Shown here one piece after another: positions 1 to 8,082 of a stretch of 52,109 bases of DNA (position 1 is the stretch's first letter; each line of letters opens with the position of its first letter). The notes below the pieces were generated by a model, which saw nothing but the letters and a program-made list of their open reading frames with translations, was not told the origin of the DNA and searched no databases. The position numbers were made by a program, and so were the translations under genes. The DNA comes from Pseudomonadota bacterium (GTDB lineage: Bacteria > Pseudomonadota > Alphaproteobacteria > Rickettsiales > RGZB01). The stretch covers positions 1 to 52,109 of the forward strand of contig RGZB01000012.1 in assembly GCA_010031735.1 (NCBI GenBank), in the 5' to 3' direction.

Positions 1-997
1 CAAACATGCTGGAGGGCGATTGCCCTCCTTTGCCCGCCGCTTTATCGGGGTCGATGGTGTACACCACTTCGTTGCCGGAACCGAGATATTCGATCGTGCC
101 AGGAACCATGATATTCGCCATGGCGATACCACGACCGTTCGGATCGGTTACACGTCGCGGATCGAAGTCCATGTAGGTCTTCCAATTGAAGCCCTGGCCT
201 TGATCCTTGATATGGATACTGATCTTTTTGCCTTCTTTCGCAAGCTGCACCACGACTTTCTTGTTCGCGTTCTCAGGAAGCCCGAGGCGGCGCTCCACCT
301 CTTTCTCCCATTCGCCCTGCCCTTTATTGACTAGCTGCGATTTCTGTTCGTAGCCGATACCGAGATTCCCATGCTCGATGGCATTCGTAAGGAGCGCAGC
401 GATGCCCACCACCACACGCGCCGGGTCACTGTAGAAATTAGAGATATGGGTAGCTAACATCTGCGCTTCGTCGATCGTGCGGATGGAGAATTCCTCTTTC
501 TGGATCACGTCGCTAAAAAGCACATCCTTGCGGCCGATCTCTTTGCGCAATTTGTTCTTCTGGCGGTGATCACGTGCGGCGGAGTTTACGATCGAGATCA
601 GTACTTCTGCAGCGTACGGTTTGGTAAGATAGTAATACGCACCCGCCTCGATACCACCGATCAGTTCCTGTGCGCCCACCGACGCCGTTTGCAGGATGAC
701 CGTGATGTGTTGCAGATCCGGACGCGATTTCAACTTCTTCAGGACTTCCATACCGTTCATGCGGGGCATCATCTTATCGAGCAGGATGATATCAATCTCT
801 TCCGGATTCTTGTTGAGATAGTCCCAGGCCTGATCACCATCCGACATCGGGATCGCCTCATAGCCTGCTTTTTTCAGGTGTTTCACGAGAATCTCCAGGT
901 TGAATTCCTCGTCATCCACCGCCATCACGCGGATGGGACGGTCAACCAGATTCGCTTTCTTCGCAACGCTCTTTAATGGATTTTCGATAATCGTCAT
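1..997 (-). CDS. Receiver domain fused to RsbW-like HATPase, C-terminus cut by window edge
   Basis: The frame is open from an ATG at 997 to the window edge (332 residues visible). Residues ~22-140 form a receiver domain with acidic pair D28/D29, phospho-acceptor D74 in LLDKMMP, T104 and K126 (TKPY). Residues ~170-318 form a histidine-kinase-like/anti-sigma-type ATPase: N-box around N205 (TNAIEHGN), DQGQGF at 265-270 and NGRGIAMANI at 287-296. There is no HisKA or DNA-binding domain, so the likely output is protein binding or phosphorylation in the RsbW manner rather than promoter binding (inference). The start overlaps the stop of the upstream sensor kinase in an ATGA, so the two are translationally coupled, and that kinase is the obvious phosphodonor. 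The tail beyond residue 332 is unseen; the last visible residues are low-complexity, so the end is probably near. Confidence 0.85.
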   Translation of the reverse strand, partial: MTIIENPLKSVAKKANLVDRPIRVMAVDDEEFNLEILVKHLKKAGYEAIPMSDGDQAWDYLNKNPEEIDIILLDKMMPRMNGMEVLKKLKSRPDLQHITVILQTASVGAQELIGGIEAGAYYYLTKPYAAEVLISIVNSAARDHRQKNKLRKEIGRKDVLFSDVIQKEEFSIRTIDEAQMLATHISNFYSDPARVVVGIAALLTNAIEHGNLGIGYEQKSQLVNKGQGEWEKEVERRLGLPENANKKVVVQLAKEGKKISIHIKDQGQGFNWKTYMDFDPRRVTDPNGRGIAMANIMVPGTIEYLGSGNEVVYTIDPDKAAGKGGQSPSSMF

Positions 998-2586
998 GCT
1001 GCAATCTCCTCTAATGCATCAGTGGGTGGGACAGGTGCTGCGGAACCGTTGGTGTTCTTGGCTGCCGCATGGATAGGAATGGTGAAGCTGAGAGTTGCAC
1101 CTTTACTTTCACTATTGTTCTCAGCCCATATTCTGCCTTGGTGTTCGCGGATAATCTCGGAGCAGATGGCAAGACCAAGACCCGTACCGCCTGCGCCCGT
1201 TTTGGTTTTACTACTCTGGATGAACTTGTCGAAGATGCTCTCGAGTTCCTCTTCCGGAATGCCGATACCCTGGTCGGAGACCGAGAGCGTCAGCGCCGGT
1301 ACTATCTCATTTTCACCCGTAGGCAGCGTGTCCTGGCGGTATTTCACCGAGATGGTGCTGCCTTCCGGTGAGAATTTGATCGCATTACCAATGAGGTTGT
1401 AGATCACCTGCACAATCTTCGCGGAGTCGAACTCGCCAGTGACCGGGAAGGACGGTTGTTCCACGACAATATTCTGTTTGCGCTCGGTGACCATCATCTG
1501 CAGCTCACGTACCACTACACCGACCGGCTTCTGCAGGTCTTCCAGATGCATATCGAACTGTGCTTTGCCCGATTCGAGTTTGGAGAGATCGAGCAGGTTG
1601 TTGAGGAGCTGGAGCAAGCGTGTACCGGAGTCGTGGATACGCTTGAAATATTTGAATTGTTCTTCCTTCGGCGCTTCATTGATCTCTTCCATACCGAAGT
1701 TCGCATAACTTAAGATCGCATGCATCGGTGTGCGCAATTCGTGTGACATGTTGGCAAGGAACTGGCTTTTCGCTTCGTTCGCTTTCTCTGCGTCTTCTTT
1801 CGCGGATTCCAGATCCTGCGTACGCTCGATGACGCGGAGCTCCAGGTTTTCCTTGGAGTTGATCAGCTGCATATCGCGTTGATAGATTTGTGAAAGCATT
1901 TCGTTGAACGCATCGACGAGCACGCCAAGCTCGTCACCCGTCGTGCGGAGCGCACGTACGGAATAGTTCTGTTGCTCGGAAATCTGACGGGCGGTCGCCA
2001 CCAGGTGGTTGATGGGACCGGAGACGATCTCCTGCAGCTTCACCGAGATGGTATACGAAACCAAAAGCGCTAAGCATGCGAAGGCCAGTGCATACCCTAA
2101 GTAGCGCGTGACATATTCACGCACCGTGCTCAAATCAGAGACGATATAGATGGAACCTACCGGCTCCCCACCTTGCAATATCTGTTGATGGAGTGAGAGT
2201 ATCTCACCCTGGAATGCATTGCCGAGCGGCGGATTCTTCGGGCAGGAGTCGGTTTTCGAGCCATTCCTGTCATAACGGGCAAACACGGAACCATCCGCGT
2301 TATAGATACATGCGCCCAATATAGAGGCTGTCGCATTCAGGGAGGACAGGTTCTCGCTTGCGAGCTGGTTGTCGCCGAAACTGATCGCTGCCGTACTGCG
2401 GCTGCCGATCACCGTGGCAAGCATCGTGAGTTCTTGGACTTTTTTGTTTTGGGTTTCAACGATGTTGTAGGCGGTGAAAACGATACACGTCATCAGCAGC
2501 GTGAAGCCGGTGGTGAGCATAATCACCCACATCAGCTTTCGCTTGATCGATAAGTTATAAAAGACGCGTAGTACCCCTGCCATCAA
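994..2586 (-). CDS. Membrane sensor histidine kinase (CHASE8-HAMP-HisKA-HATPase)
   Basis: 530-residue sensor kinase of the inner membrane. TM1 is ~17-39. It is followed by a ~110-residue periplasmic part resembling CHASE8 (GSRSTAAISFGD, then ACIYNADGSVFARY), TM2 ~160-180, HAMP ~181-235 and a coiled-coil linker. The HisKA motif FLANMSHELRTP places the phospho-acceptor His near 281. The ATPase domain shows NLIGNAIKFSPEG, DQGIGIPEEE and GTGLGLAI. It lacks an attached receiver; its receiver partner is encoded just downstream with a 4-nt ATGA overlap (994-997). The ligand is unknown. A second Met directly follows the first, so the start may be one codon later. The 154-nt gap up to oxyR holds no gene and only a weak 5-bp hairpin. 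Confidence 0.93.
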   Translation of the reverse strand: MMAGVLRVFYNLSIKRKLMWVIMLTTGFTLLMTCIVFTAYNIVETQNKKVQELTMLATVIGSRSTAAISFGDNQLASENLSSLNATASILGACIYNADGSVFARYDRNGSKTDSCPKNPPLGNAFQGEILSLHQQILQGGEPVGSIYIVSDLSTVREYVTRYLGYALAFACLALLVSYTISVKLQEIVSGPINHLVATARQISEQQNYSVRALRTTGDELGVLVDAFNEMLSQIYQRDMQLINSKENLELRVIERTQDLESAKEDAEKANEAKSQFLANMSHELRTPMHAILSYANFGMEEINEAPKEEQFKYFKRIHDSGTRLLQLLNNLLDLSKLESGKAQFDMHLEDLQKPVGVVVRELQMMVTERKQNIVVEQPSFPVTGEFDSAKIVQVIYNLIGNAIKFSPEGSTISVKYRQDTLPTGENEIVPALTLSVSDQGIGIPEEELESIFDKFIQSSKTKTGAGGTGLGLAICSEIIREHQGRIWAENNSESKGATLSFTIPIHAAAKNTNGSAAPVPPTDALEEIAA

Positions 2587-2740
2587 AAAACTACCTGTTT
2601 TTGCCTATGCGTTGCACCCTATCCCATTACTATTAATAAATCGTTAAATTATAGCAATTAATTTCGTATTTACGGGGTCTTAGAAAAATCATCCACATGG
2701 CTTTTATGCACCATTTAGACTGGATGGTCTACCCTTATGT

Positions 2741-3604
2741 TCAGCTCAATATGGCCGTCATCTTTTTAACGAGTGCCTTACGGGCATAGGTTTTACGCCA
2801 AACCAGCCCTATCGTACGCGAAGGCTCAGGTGCTGCAAACCGCAGATAGGTGATGTTCGGGTGCTTCGTCGCTGCAATCAAGGGCATCAGCGTGATTCCG
2901 ACGCCGCTTGCCACCATCTGGCGGAGTGTTTCCATGCTGGTCGCGCGGAAGCCTTTCATCTCTTTTAGGCCCGCCATGGTGCATACGGAAAGCGCATGGT
3001 CACGCAGGCAATGCCCCTCCTCTAGTAGCAGCAGCTGATTCTCGGACAGATCCCGGAAATCGACCGTTTTACGCTTCGCAAGCAGATGATTTGAGGGGAC
3101 TGCCAATAAAAACGGATCTTCGAACAACGGGGCGGTCGCCATATCCTCATTGTTGATCGGGAGCGCGAGAAGTGCCAGGTCGATCGTGCCATCCCGGAGG
3201 CGCGCAAGTAAATCATCCGTTTTCTCCTCGATCAAATAGAGCTCGATCTTGGGCAGATGCTTCTCTACCAATGTCAGGACCTTCGGCAGGTAATACGATG
3301 CAAGCGTAGGGAATGCGCCAAGCACAAGCCTTCCACCGAGCGGGTCTTGGAAGTGTTTGGCTTGCTCGCGGATGGCATCCACCTCCTGCAATATCGTCTG
3401 CACATGGGCGAGCACTTCCTTGCCGGCCGCGGTGACCATCACCTGCTTGTTATTGCGCTCGAAGAGCTGGACGCCCAACTCCTCTTCAAGCTTCTTGATC
3501 TGCATACTGAGCGTCGGTTGGCTGACGAAGCTTGCCTTCGCCGCCTTGCCAAAATGCCCATGCTCAGCCACGGAAGCCAAATATTTGAGATCCCGGAGGT
3601 TCAT
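2741..3604 (-). CDS. oxyR: Hydrogen-peroxide sensing LysR-type regulator OxyR
   Basis: 287-residue LysR-family activator. The N-terminal winged helix (residues 1-60) contains VSQPTLSMQIKKLEEELG. The effector domain carries the two redox cysteines at C199 and C208 in GHCLRDHALSVC, the same numbering as E. coli OxyR, where they form the peroxide-induced disulfide. It is divergent from a small ORF-ahpC-ahpD unit, the classical OxyR target. An OxyR-type 15-mer ends up to 3 nt upstream of the ATG, and no Shine-Dalgarno is visible there. The start is nonetheless fixed by the conserved family N-terminus (MNLRDLKYLASVAEHGHF). It is therefore likely autoregulated and possibly translated from a very short leader (inference). 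Confidence 0.95.
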   Translation of the reverse strand: MNLRDLKYLASVAEHGHFGKAAKASFVSQPTLSMQIKKLEEELGVQLFERNNKQVMVTAAGKEVLAHVQTILQEVDAIREQAKHFQDPLGGRLVLGAFPTLASYYLPKVLTLVEKHLPKIELYLIEEKTDDLLARLRDGTIDLALLALPINNEDMATAPLFEDPFLLAVPSNHLLAKRKTVDFRDLSENQLLLLEEGHCLRDHALSVCTMAGLKEMKGFRATSMETLRQMVASGVGITLMPLIAATKHPNITYLRFAAPEPSRTIGLVWRKTYARKALVKKMTAILS

Positions 3605-3606
3605 AA

Positions 3607-3652
3607 ATAGATTATATCTATCATTAATATAAAATCAATCGATTATACTTAT
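3607..3652. promoter_or_regulatory. Putative OxyR operator between oxyR and the ahpC unit
   Basis: ATAGATTATATCTAT (3607-3621) fits the OxyR element ATAGnTnnnAnCTAT at every fixed base. A weaker second element lies 7 nt further on (3629-3643, the spacing of tandem OxyR elements). Another, ATCGATTATACTTAT (3638-3652), starts 31 nt, about three helical turns, after the first. The site touches the oxyR start and lies 62-107 nt upstream of the first divergent ORF, which suits repression of oxyR and activation of the ahp genes. Which second element is used cannot be told from the sequence. Confidence 0.6.
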
Positions 3653-3713
3653 TTATCACTCCGACCTATGGTTAGTCCATAAGACGAATGTAAACCAAAC
3701 GACGGAGGCGACC

Positions 3714-3893
3714 ATGACACACGATTTAGATTCCTATCTGATGTTCTGTGCCCTGGCAAAACTCGAGCATAGCGTGAAAGCAAACCACACTACAGAGGAA
3801 GAGTATGTGGAGTGTGCGTGCGCGAAGTATATGAACGATACCTCCGAAAGTATCAGTGTGAGTCTTTATAACCATAACCCCCTCGAAAAATAA
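3714..3893 (+). CDS. Unrecognised 59-residue cysteine-containing protein, first gene of the ahp unit
   Basis: ATG at 3714 is preceded by a strong Shine-Dalgarno (GGAGG, 3704-3708). The frame is 59 codons and stops with TAA at 3891-3893. That TAA is part of the ahpC ribosome-binding site (TAAGGAG), so the two genes are packed for coupling. The protein starts MTHDLDSYLMFCALAKLE. It has three cysteines (C12 and the pair in ECAC, C34 and C36), an acidic middle (TTEEEYVEC) and no signal peptide or membrane segment. I do not recognise the family. It lies directly behind the OxyR-like operator, so a role in peroxide response (redox sensor, AhpC accessory or leader peptide) is an inference from context only. 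Confidence 0.6.
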   Translation: MTHDLDSYLMFCALAKLEHSVKANHTTEEEYVECACAKYMNDTSESISVSLYNHNPLEK

Positions 3894-3902
3894 GGAGTAC
3901 GT

Positions 3903-4442
3903 ATGTTAGGTATCGGTCAAAAATTCCCCGAGTTCAAAGTCAAGGCTGCAGTCTCGAATGATGTGGCCACGGCATTCAAGGACATCGACAACAAAACCTA
4001 CAAAGGCAAATGGCAGGTCGTGTTCTTCTGGCCCAAGGATTTCACCTTCGTCTGCCCGACGGAAATCGCCGAGTTCGGTAAACTCACCAAAGACTTCAAG
4101 GACCGCGACGCGCAAGTGCTTGGTGTCAGTGTCGACAGTGAGTTCGTTCACCTTGCATGGCGCCAGAACCACAAAGACTTGAACAACCTTCCCTTCCCGA
4201 TGCTCGCGGATGTGAAGCGTGAGCTTTCCAGCGCGCTTGGCATCATCGACCCGGCAGAAGGCGTTTCACAACGCGCGACCTATATCGTCGACCCGGAAGG
4301 CATCATCCGCTTCGTGATGGTGACCGACCTGAACGTAGGCCGCAACGTGAAAGAGGTGATCCGCGTACTCGATGCACTGCAGACGGATGAACTCTGCCCG
4401 TGCAATTGGGAAAAAGGCAAAGACACCATCAAGGTTGCTTAA
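3903..4442 (+). CDS. ahpC: Alkyl hydroperoxide reductase AhpC (peroxiredoxin)
   Basis: 179-residue 2-Cys peroxiredoxin reducing H2O2, organic peroxides and possibly peroxynitrite in the cytosol. The peroxidatic Cys is C51 in FTFVCPTE. The C-terminal region has LCPCNWEKG with C165 and C167. This three-cysteine layout is that of AhpC proteins recycled by AhpD rather than AhpF, and AhpD is the next gene. The start has a strong RBS (AAGGAG, 3892-3897). It belongs to the putative OxyR-controlled unit. Confidence 0.96.
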   Translation: MLGIGQKFPEFKVKAAVSNDVATAFKDIDNKTYKGKWQVVFFWPKDFTFVCPTEIAEFGKLTKDFKDRDAQVLGVSVDSEFVHLAWRQNHKDLNNLPFPMLADVKRELSSALGIIDPAEGVSQRATYIVDPEGIIRFVMVTDLNVGRNVKEVIRVLDALQTDELCPCNWEKGKDTIKVA

Positions 4443-4454
4443 ACACTTATCCCC

Positions 4455-4478
4455 GTGGGGTGCAGCTATGCACCCCAC
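4455..4478 (+). other. Intercistronic hairpin between ahpC and ahpD
   Basis: GTGGGGTGCA (4455-4464), loop GCTA, TGCACCCCAC (4469-4478): a perfect 10-bp inverted repeat. No T-run follows, so it is not a standard terminator. An mRNA processing or stabilising element, or an attenuator that lowers ahpD relative to ahpC, would fit its place between the two genes (inference). Confidence 0.55.
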
Positions 4479-4504
4479 CCCAAGACCCTAAAAAGGAGAA
4501 GACC

Positions 4505-5047
4505 ATGTCACTCGAACAATTCAAAGACTCCCTTCCCGCGTATGCGAAGGATATCAAACTGAACCTCGGCAGCGTACTCACCCCCGAAGGTGCGCCTGAC
4601 CTCACGCAAAACCAGATCCACGGTATCGCTCTTGCATCAGCATATGCCACAAAAGACGCTGCAGTGATTGCAGCGATCGCATCCGAATCAGTGCTTTCCG
4701 ATCCGGAGAAGGAGGCCGCGAAAGCTGCCGCCACCATCATGGGTATGAACAATATCTATTACCGCTTCGTGCATCTCGTGAGCGATAAGGAATACGGCAA
4801 ACTCCCCGCCAAACTTCGCATGAGCGTGATCGGCACACCTGGCATCGAGAAAGTGGATTTCGAACTCTATAGCCTCGCCGTGTCGGCGATCAACGGATGT
4901 GGCATGTGTATGGATGCACACGTACGTGAAGTCGAAAAGGCCGGCATCTCCAGAACCGGTGTGCAGTCGGCTATCCGCATCGCAGCAGTAGTGAATGCAG
5001 CGGCTCAAGCGCATGTGATCGAAACACTGCAGGCATTACCTGCGTAA
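4505..5047 (+). CDS. ahpD: Alkylhydroperoxidase AhpD, reductant for AhpC
   Basis: 180-residue AhpD/CMD-family protein. It contains C132-G-M-C135 with E120 upstream and H139 downstream, the proton-relay/thiol set known for AhpD (the residue between the cysteines usually given as His is Met here). In the known system AhpD passes electrons from dihydrolipoyl proteins to AhpC. The start at 4505 is chosen because AAAAAGGAGAA lies just upstream and the encoded N-terminus MSLEQFKDSLP matches the family; the frame is open further upstream into ahpC but without a start signal. No AhpF is in the window. Confidence 0.95.
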   Translation: MSLEQFKDSLPAYAKDIKLNLGSVLTPEGAPDLTQNQIHGIALASAYATKDAAVIAAIASESVLSDPEKEAAKAAATIMGMNNIYYRFVHLVSDKEYGKLPAKLRMSVIGTPGIEKVDFELYSLAVSAINGCGMCMDAHVREVEKAGISRTGVQSAIRIAAVVNAAAQAHVIETLQALPA

Positions 5048-5067
5048 GCAATCTCCCCGTTGGAGAG

Positions 5068-5095
5068 GCAGCCGGAGTCGACACCCTTCGGCTGC
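5068..5095. terminator. Hairpin between convergent ahpD and response-regulator gene
   Basis: GCAGCCG (5068-5074) pairs with CGGCTGC (5089-5095) across a 14-nt loop, in the 47-nt gap between two convergent stops. A smaller TCTCC/GGAGA hairpin precedes it (5052-5066). There is no T-run, so efficient intrinsic termination is doubtful. Confidence 0.3.
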
Positions 5096-5517
5096 TACGC
5101 CACTTCGGGCAATATTGCAAAATGTGTCCAGAAGTTGACGAGGTCGCGTAATACCTTGGTGAATTCCTTACCGTCGAATGGCTTCACGATATAGCAACTC
5201 GCATAGCGCGCGTAGCACTGTCGAATCTGCGCGGGGGATTCAGAACTCGTGAACATCACCACCGGGATAGGACGCAGGCGCGGGTTGGCTTTCACCTGCT
5301 CTAAGAATTCAAGGCCGTCCATCTTCGGCATGCTGAGATCGAGAAGGATGAGACTTGGCACCGGCTCGCCCGGCGTATTCAATCGCTCGAGTGCAGACGC
5401 CCCTTCCCGCGCATATACCAGCTCACACGGAATCGTATAATCCCGAAGCGCGCGTGTGGCCATCTCCGCATCGTTCTCGTTATCATCGATCATCAATAGG
5501 CGGAACGGTTTTGGCAT
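5095..5517 (-). CDS. Single-domain response regulator (Rcp1/CheY-like)
   Basis: 140-residue stand-alone receiver domain. It has acidic pair D11/D12, phospho-acceptor D60 in LILLDLSMPKMDG, T90 and K112 (VKPF). There is no output domain. It resembles the Rcp1 type of receivers that often accompany multi-domain kinases or GGDEF/EAL proteins. It starts 1 nt after the stop of the upstream REC-GGDEF-EAL gene, so they form one transcription unit. No histidine kinase lies directly beside it; phosphodonor unknown. Confidence 0.9.
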   Translation of the reverse strand: MPKPFRLLMIDDNENDAEMATRALRDYTIPCELVYAREGASALERLNTPGEPVPSLILLDLSMPKMDGLEFLEQVKANPRLRPIPVVMFTSSESPAQIRQCYARYASCYIVKPFDGKEFTKVLRDLVNFWTHFAILPEVA

Positions 5518-5518
5518 C

Positions 5519-7252
5519 TCAGCGTGTTCCTACCGTGTGATGCGTAAGCCAACTTCTGAACTCGTCCTTTGGCATCGGCTTGGAGATGAAATATCCTTGC
5601 CCGCTATCGCAACCCAGGGATTTCAGCAATTCGTATTGGCCACGGTTCTCGATACCTTCCGCCACCACTTTCAAGCCCAGCGCGTGCGCCATGTTGATCG
5701 TGGCTGTGGCAATCACCATATTGTGACGATTGGTCGTGATATTACTGACAAAGCTACGGTCGAGTTTCAGGATATCGAGTGGCAACCTACTGAGATAGCT
5801 TAGTGAGGAATAGCCCGTACCGAAATCGTCGACAAGGATGGAGGCGCCATATTCGCGACAGGCACGGAGCATCTTGATGGTTTTATCCGGATCTTGCATC
5901 AACATCCCTTCCGTCAGCTCGAATGCGATATTGGAAGGTTTCATGCGTACTTTGCTAACAAGTTCACGCAGATCATACATGAAATTACGTTGCTGGAGAT
6001 TACGTGCGCTCAGGTTAATCGAGATATAGGCTTGCTCAGGGATATCCCCGGAAAATTCATGAAAATCCCTAAATGCTTCAGATATCACCGATTCCGTGAT
6101 ATACAAAATACAATCGGATTTTTCCGCCAAGGGTATGAAGATGGCCGGTGAAATCATCCCGCGATCCGGATGTTGCCAACGGAGCAACGTCTCCATACCA
6201 CAGAGCTGACCGGTGCTGAGATCGACGATCGGTTGGTAATGGTTGACGAATTGGTCACCTCCTGCTGCCTGCCGCAACTCCTTCTCCAGGTTCACCCGCT
6301 CATTCAGCTCATGGTTGAGCTTGTTGTTATAGAACTGGAAGGTACTGTTCATATTCTGGCGTGCACGATGGAGCGCAGAATCCGCATGGGTCAAAAGCTC
6401 ACTTCGGTCTTGCCCGCATTCGGGGAACGTCGCGATGCCGATGCTACCACCCACACGCAATATATATTTTTCCACCTCAAATGGCTCTTCGATGGCGTTC
6501 AGGATTTTCATCGCGAAACGTGCAAGATTCTCCGGCTGTGCCAAAGGCCCTGTTACCTGCAACGCGAACTCATCACCTTCCAGACGCGCGATCGCATTCG
6601 GCTGTTGCAGACATTCCTTCAGCCTTGTGCCTACCGCTTTTAAAAGCCCCTGTCCTACTTCGTGACCGAGCGTTGCAGTGACCTCCTTAAAACGTCGGAG
6701 CGCCAGTAGCATCACGCCGAGTTTGAGCTCACTTGTCTTTGCTTGCGCGATGGCATCGGCCAGGCGCTCCATGAAATGGTCGCGGTTGATGAGACCGGTC
6801 GTACGATCGAAATGGACGAGCTCCACCACCTTATTCTCATAACGCTTACGCTCCACTGCATACCGTATTGCACGCGGGAGTACGTTATTACCATAATGGC
6901 CTTTGACGATATAATCCTGTGCACCCAGCTGCAGGGCACCGAGCGCTTTCTGCTCGTCATCCAGCCCCGTCATCACGATAAGCGGCGTATACGGCAGATC
7001 GCGGCGCAACTTCTCCACCGCTTCCATCCCGGAGATACCCGGGAGATTCATATCGAGCAACAACAAATGAAAGGTCTGCTTCTGGTATTCGGGTTCCGCC
7101 ATCTCAAGCGTGCTTGCATGCAGGATGGTGAAGGTGCTTGGCGAGACGCGCTCCAACATTTTACGGATAAGCAATGCGTCGCCATCGTTATCTTCTATCA
7201 GAAGAATATGGAGGGGAGAATGGTTTGGTACTTTCAGCACAGAAACCGTCAT
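5519..7252 (-). CDS. REC-GGDEF-EAL protein, probable c-di-GMP phosphodiesterase
   Basis: About 577 residues. Receiver ~14-125 with D67 (LLLLDMNLPG) and K116. The GGDEF-type domain ~145-310 has LEGDEF in place of GGDEF, and LLALRRFKE where active enzymes carry metal-binding aspartates (as in LDLDRFK), so cyclase activity is unlikely. In the EAL-type domain ~325-570, EAL reads ETL (GMETLLRW). NLSARN, FELTE, VDDFGTGYSS, ILKLDRSF, VAEGIE and QGYFISKP are present, so the residues known to hold metal and substrate are kept and phosphodiesterase activity is plausible. An upstream in-frame ATG at 7282 has no RBS, whereas the ATG at 7252 follows AAAGG, so I prefer 7252. It is co-transcribed with the receiver protein downstream. 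Confidence 0.9.
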   Translation of the reverse strand: MTVSVLKVPNHSPLHILLIEDNDGDALLIRKMLERVSPSTFTILHASTLEMAEPEYQKQTFHLLLLDMNLPGISGMEAVEKLRRDLPYTPLIVMTGLDDEQKALGALQLGAQDYIVKGHYGNNVLPRAIRYAVERKRYENKVVELVHFDRTTGLINRDHFMERLADAIAQAKTSELKLGVMLLALRRFKEVTATLGHEVGQGLLKAVGTRLKECLQQPNAIARLEGDEFALQVTGPLAQPENLARFAMKILNAIEEPFEVEKYILRVGGSIGIATFPECGQDRSELLTHADSALHRARQNMNSTFQFYNNKLNHELNERVNLEKELRQAAGGDQFVNHYQPIVDLSTGQLCGMETLLRWQHPDRGMISPAIFIPLAEKSDCILYITESVISEAFRDFHEFSGDIPEQAYISINLSARNLQQRNFMYDLRELVSKVRMKPSNIAFELTEGMLMQDPDKTIKMLRACREYGASILVDDFGTGYSSLSYLSRLPLDILKLDRSFVSNITTNRHNMVIATATINMAHALGLKVVAEGIENRGQYELLKSLGCDSGQGYFISKPMPKDEFRSWLTHHTVGTR

Positions 7253-7384
7253 CCTGGGACCTTTTGTACAAATACAGCGCATCTACACCGCTAGAGGGAA
7301 GATAATACAAGCCCTGCCGCTATACAACTGTAGATTGTAATTTCATGTTAATCAAAGAGTACCAAGGACGGAATAAAGAACCCA

Positions 7385-8056
7385 TTAGTGTGTGCATTTG
7401 GAGCATTTATCCGCCAAACGCGTGGGTTCTGGCAACCTGTAACGCGTCAGCGATCTAAGTGTCAATGCAAGGGCAGTTTCGATACTCACCCGGTGGCCGG
7501 GAGAGATAAAAAGCGGCTTTACGCTGTCCCGGCTTCTTAATACCACGCCCACCTGTTCTGAACCTATCATGAGTGGTGTATAGCTACCCTTTTCCTTACC
7601 CGGCTGCTCAAACTGACCGATCAGGCGTGATTTACCTACACCCATGCTTGGCATATCCAGAATCACCCCCAGATGGGCGGCGATACCAAGACGCCTTGGA
7701 TGTGCGATACCCATCCCATCCACCATCAACAGATCGGGTACAGATTTCAGTTTCGAGATCGCTGCCAGAATGGCTGGGATTTCTCGAAAAGAAAGCAGGC
7801 CGCTGATGTAGGGAAAATCTACGGGCACATACGCCTCCACTTGTTCGAGAGGTTTCAGATCCGCGATATGCATGGTGACTATAGAAGCATGCGCAAGCCC
7901 ACGTTTTGTATCGTAACCCACATCGACACCCGCAATGATATCAATCTTCTTGAAAGCGTCTTCGATACGCACTTGTGTACGTAGCGCATTTTGAATCGCA
8001 CGTGCTTCGGTGCCGTTTGAGGGTACGTCAAATACAGGAAAGGTAAGGGATGGCAT
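7385..8056 (-). CDS. nfi: Endonuclease V (deoxyinosine 3' endonuclease)
   Basis: 223-residue DNA-repair nuclease that nicks one base 3' of deoxyinosine. The motifs hold the metal ligands known from E. coli Nfi: AGVDVGY (Asp), PYISGLLSFRE (Glu) and VDGMGIAHPRRLGIAAHLG (Asp), plus GVGKSRL and PLFISPGHRVS. The C-terminus LPEPTRLADKCSKCTH adds a CxxC not typical of E. coli Nfi. It is a single gene on the minus strand, followed upstream by a terminator of the preceding gene, so it is probably transcribed alone. Confidence 0.95.
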   Translation of the reverse strand: MPSLTFPVFDVPSNGTEARAIQNALRTQVRIEDAFKKIDIIAGVDVGYDTKRGLAHASIVTMHIADLKPLEQVEAYVPVDFPYISGLLSFREIPAILAAISKLKSVPDLLMVDGMGIAHPRRLGIAAHLGVILDMPSMGVGKSRLIGQFEQPGKEKGSYTPLMIGSEQVGVVLRSRDSVKPLFISPGHRVSIETALALTLRSLTRYRLPEPTRLADKCSKCTH

Positions 8057-8082
8057 GTTTATGTTTAATCAGATCTGCCTTA

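Noticed and set aside
2587-2740. TAGAC/GTCTA hairpin downstream of oxyR
   Set aside because: Only 5 bp and no T-run; too weak for a terminator call.
4400-4504. N-terminal extension of ahpD into ahpC
   Set aside because: Family N-terminus and strong RBS place the start at 4505; the extension is out-of-frame ahpC sequence.
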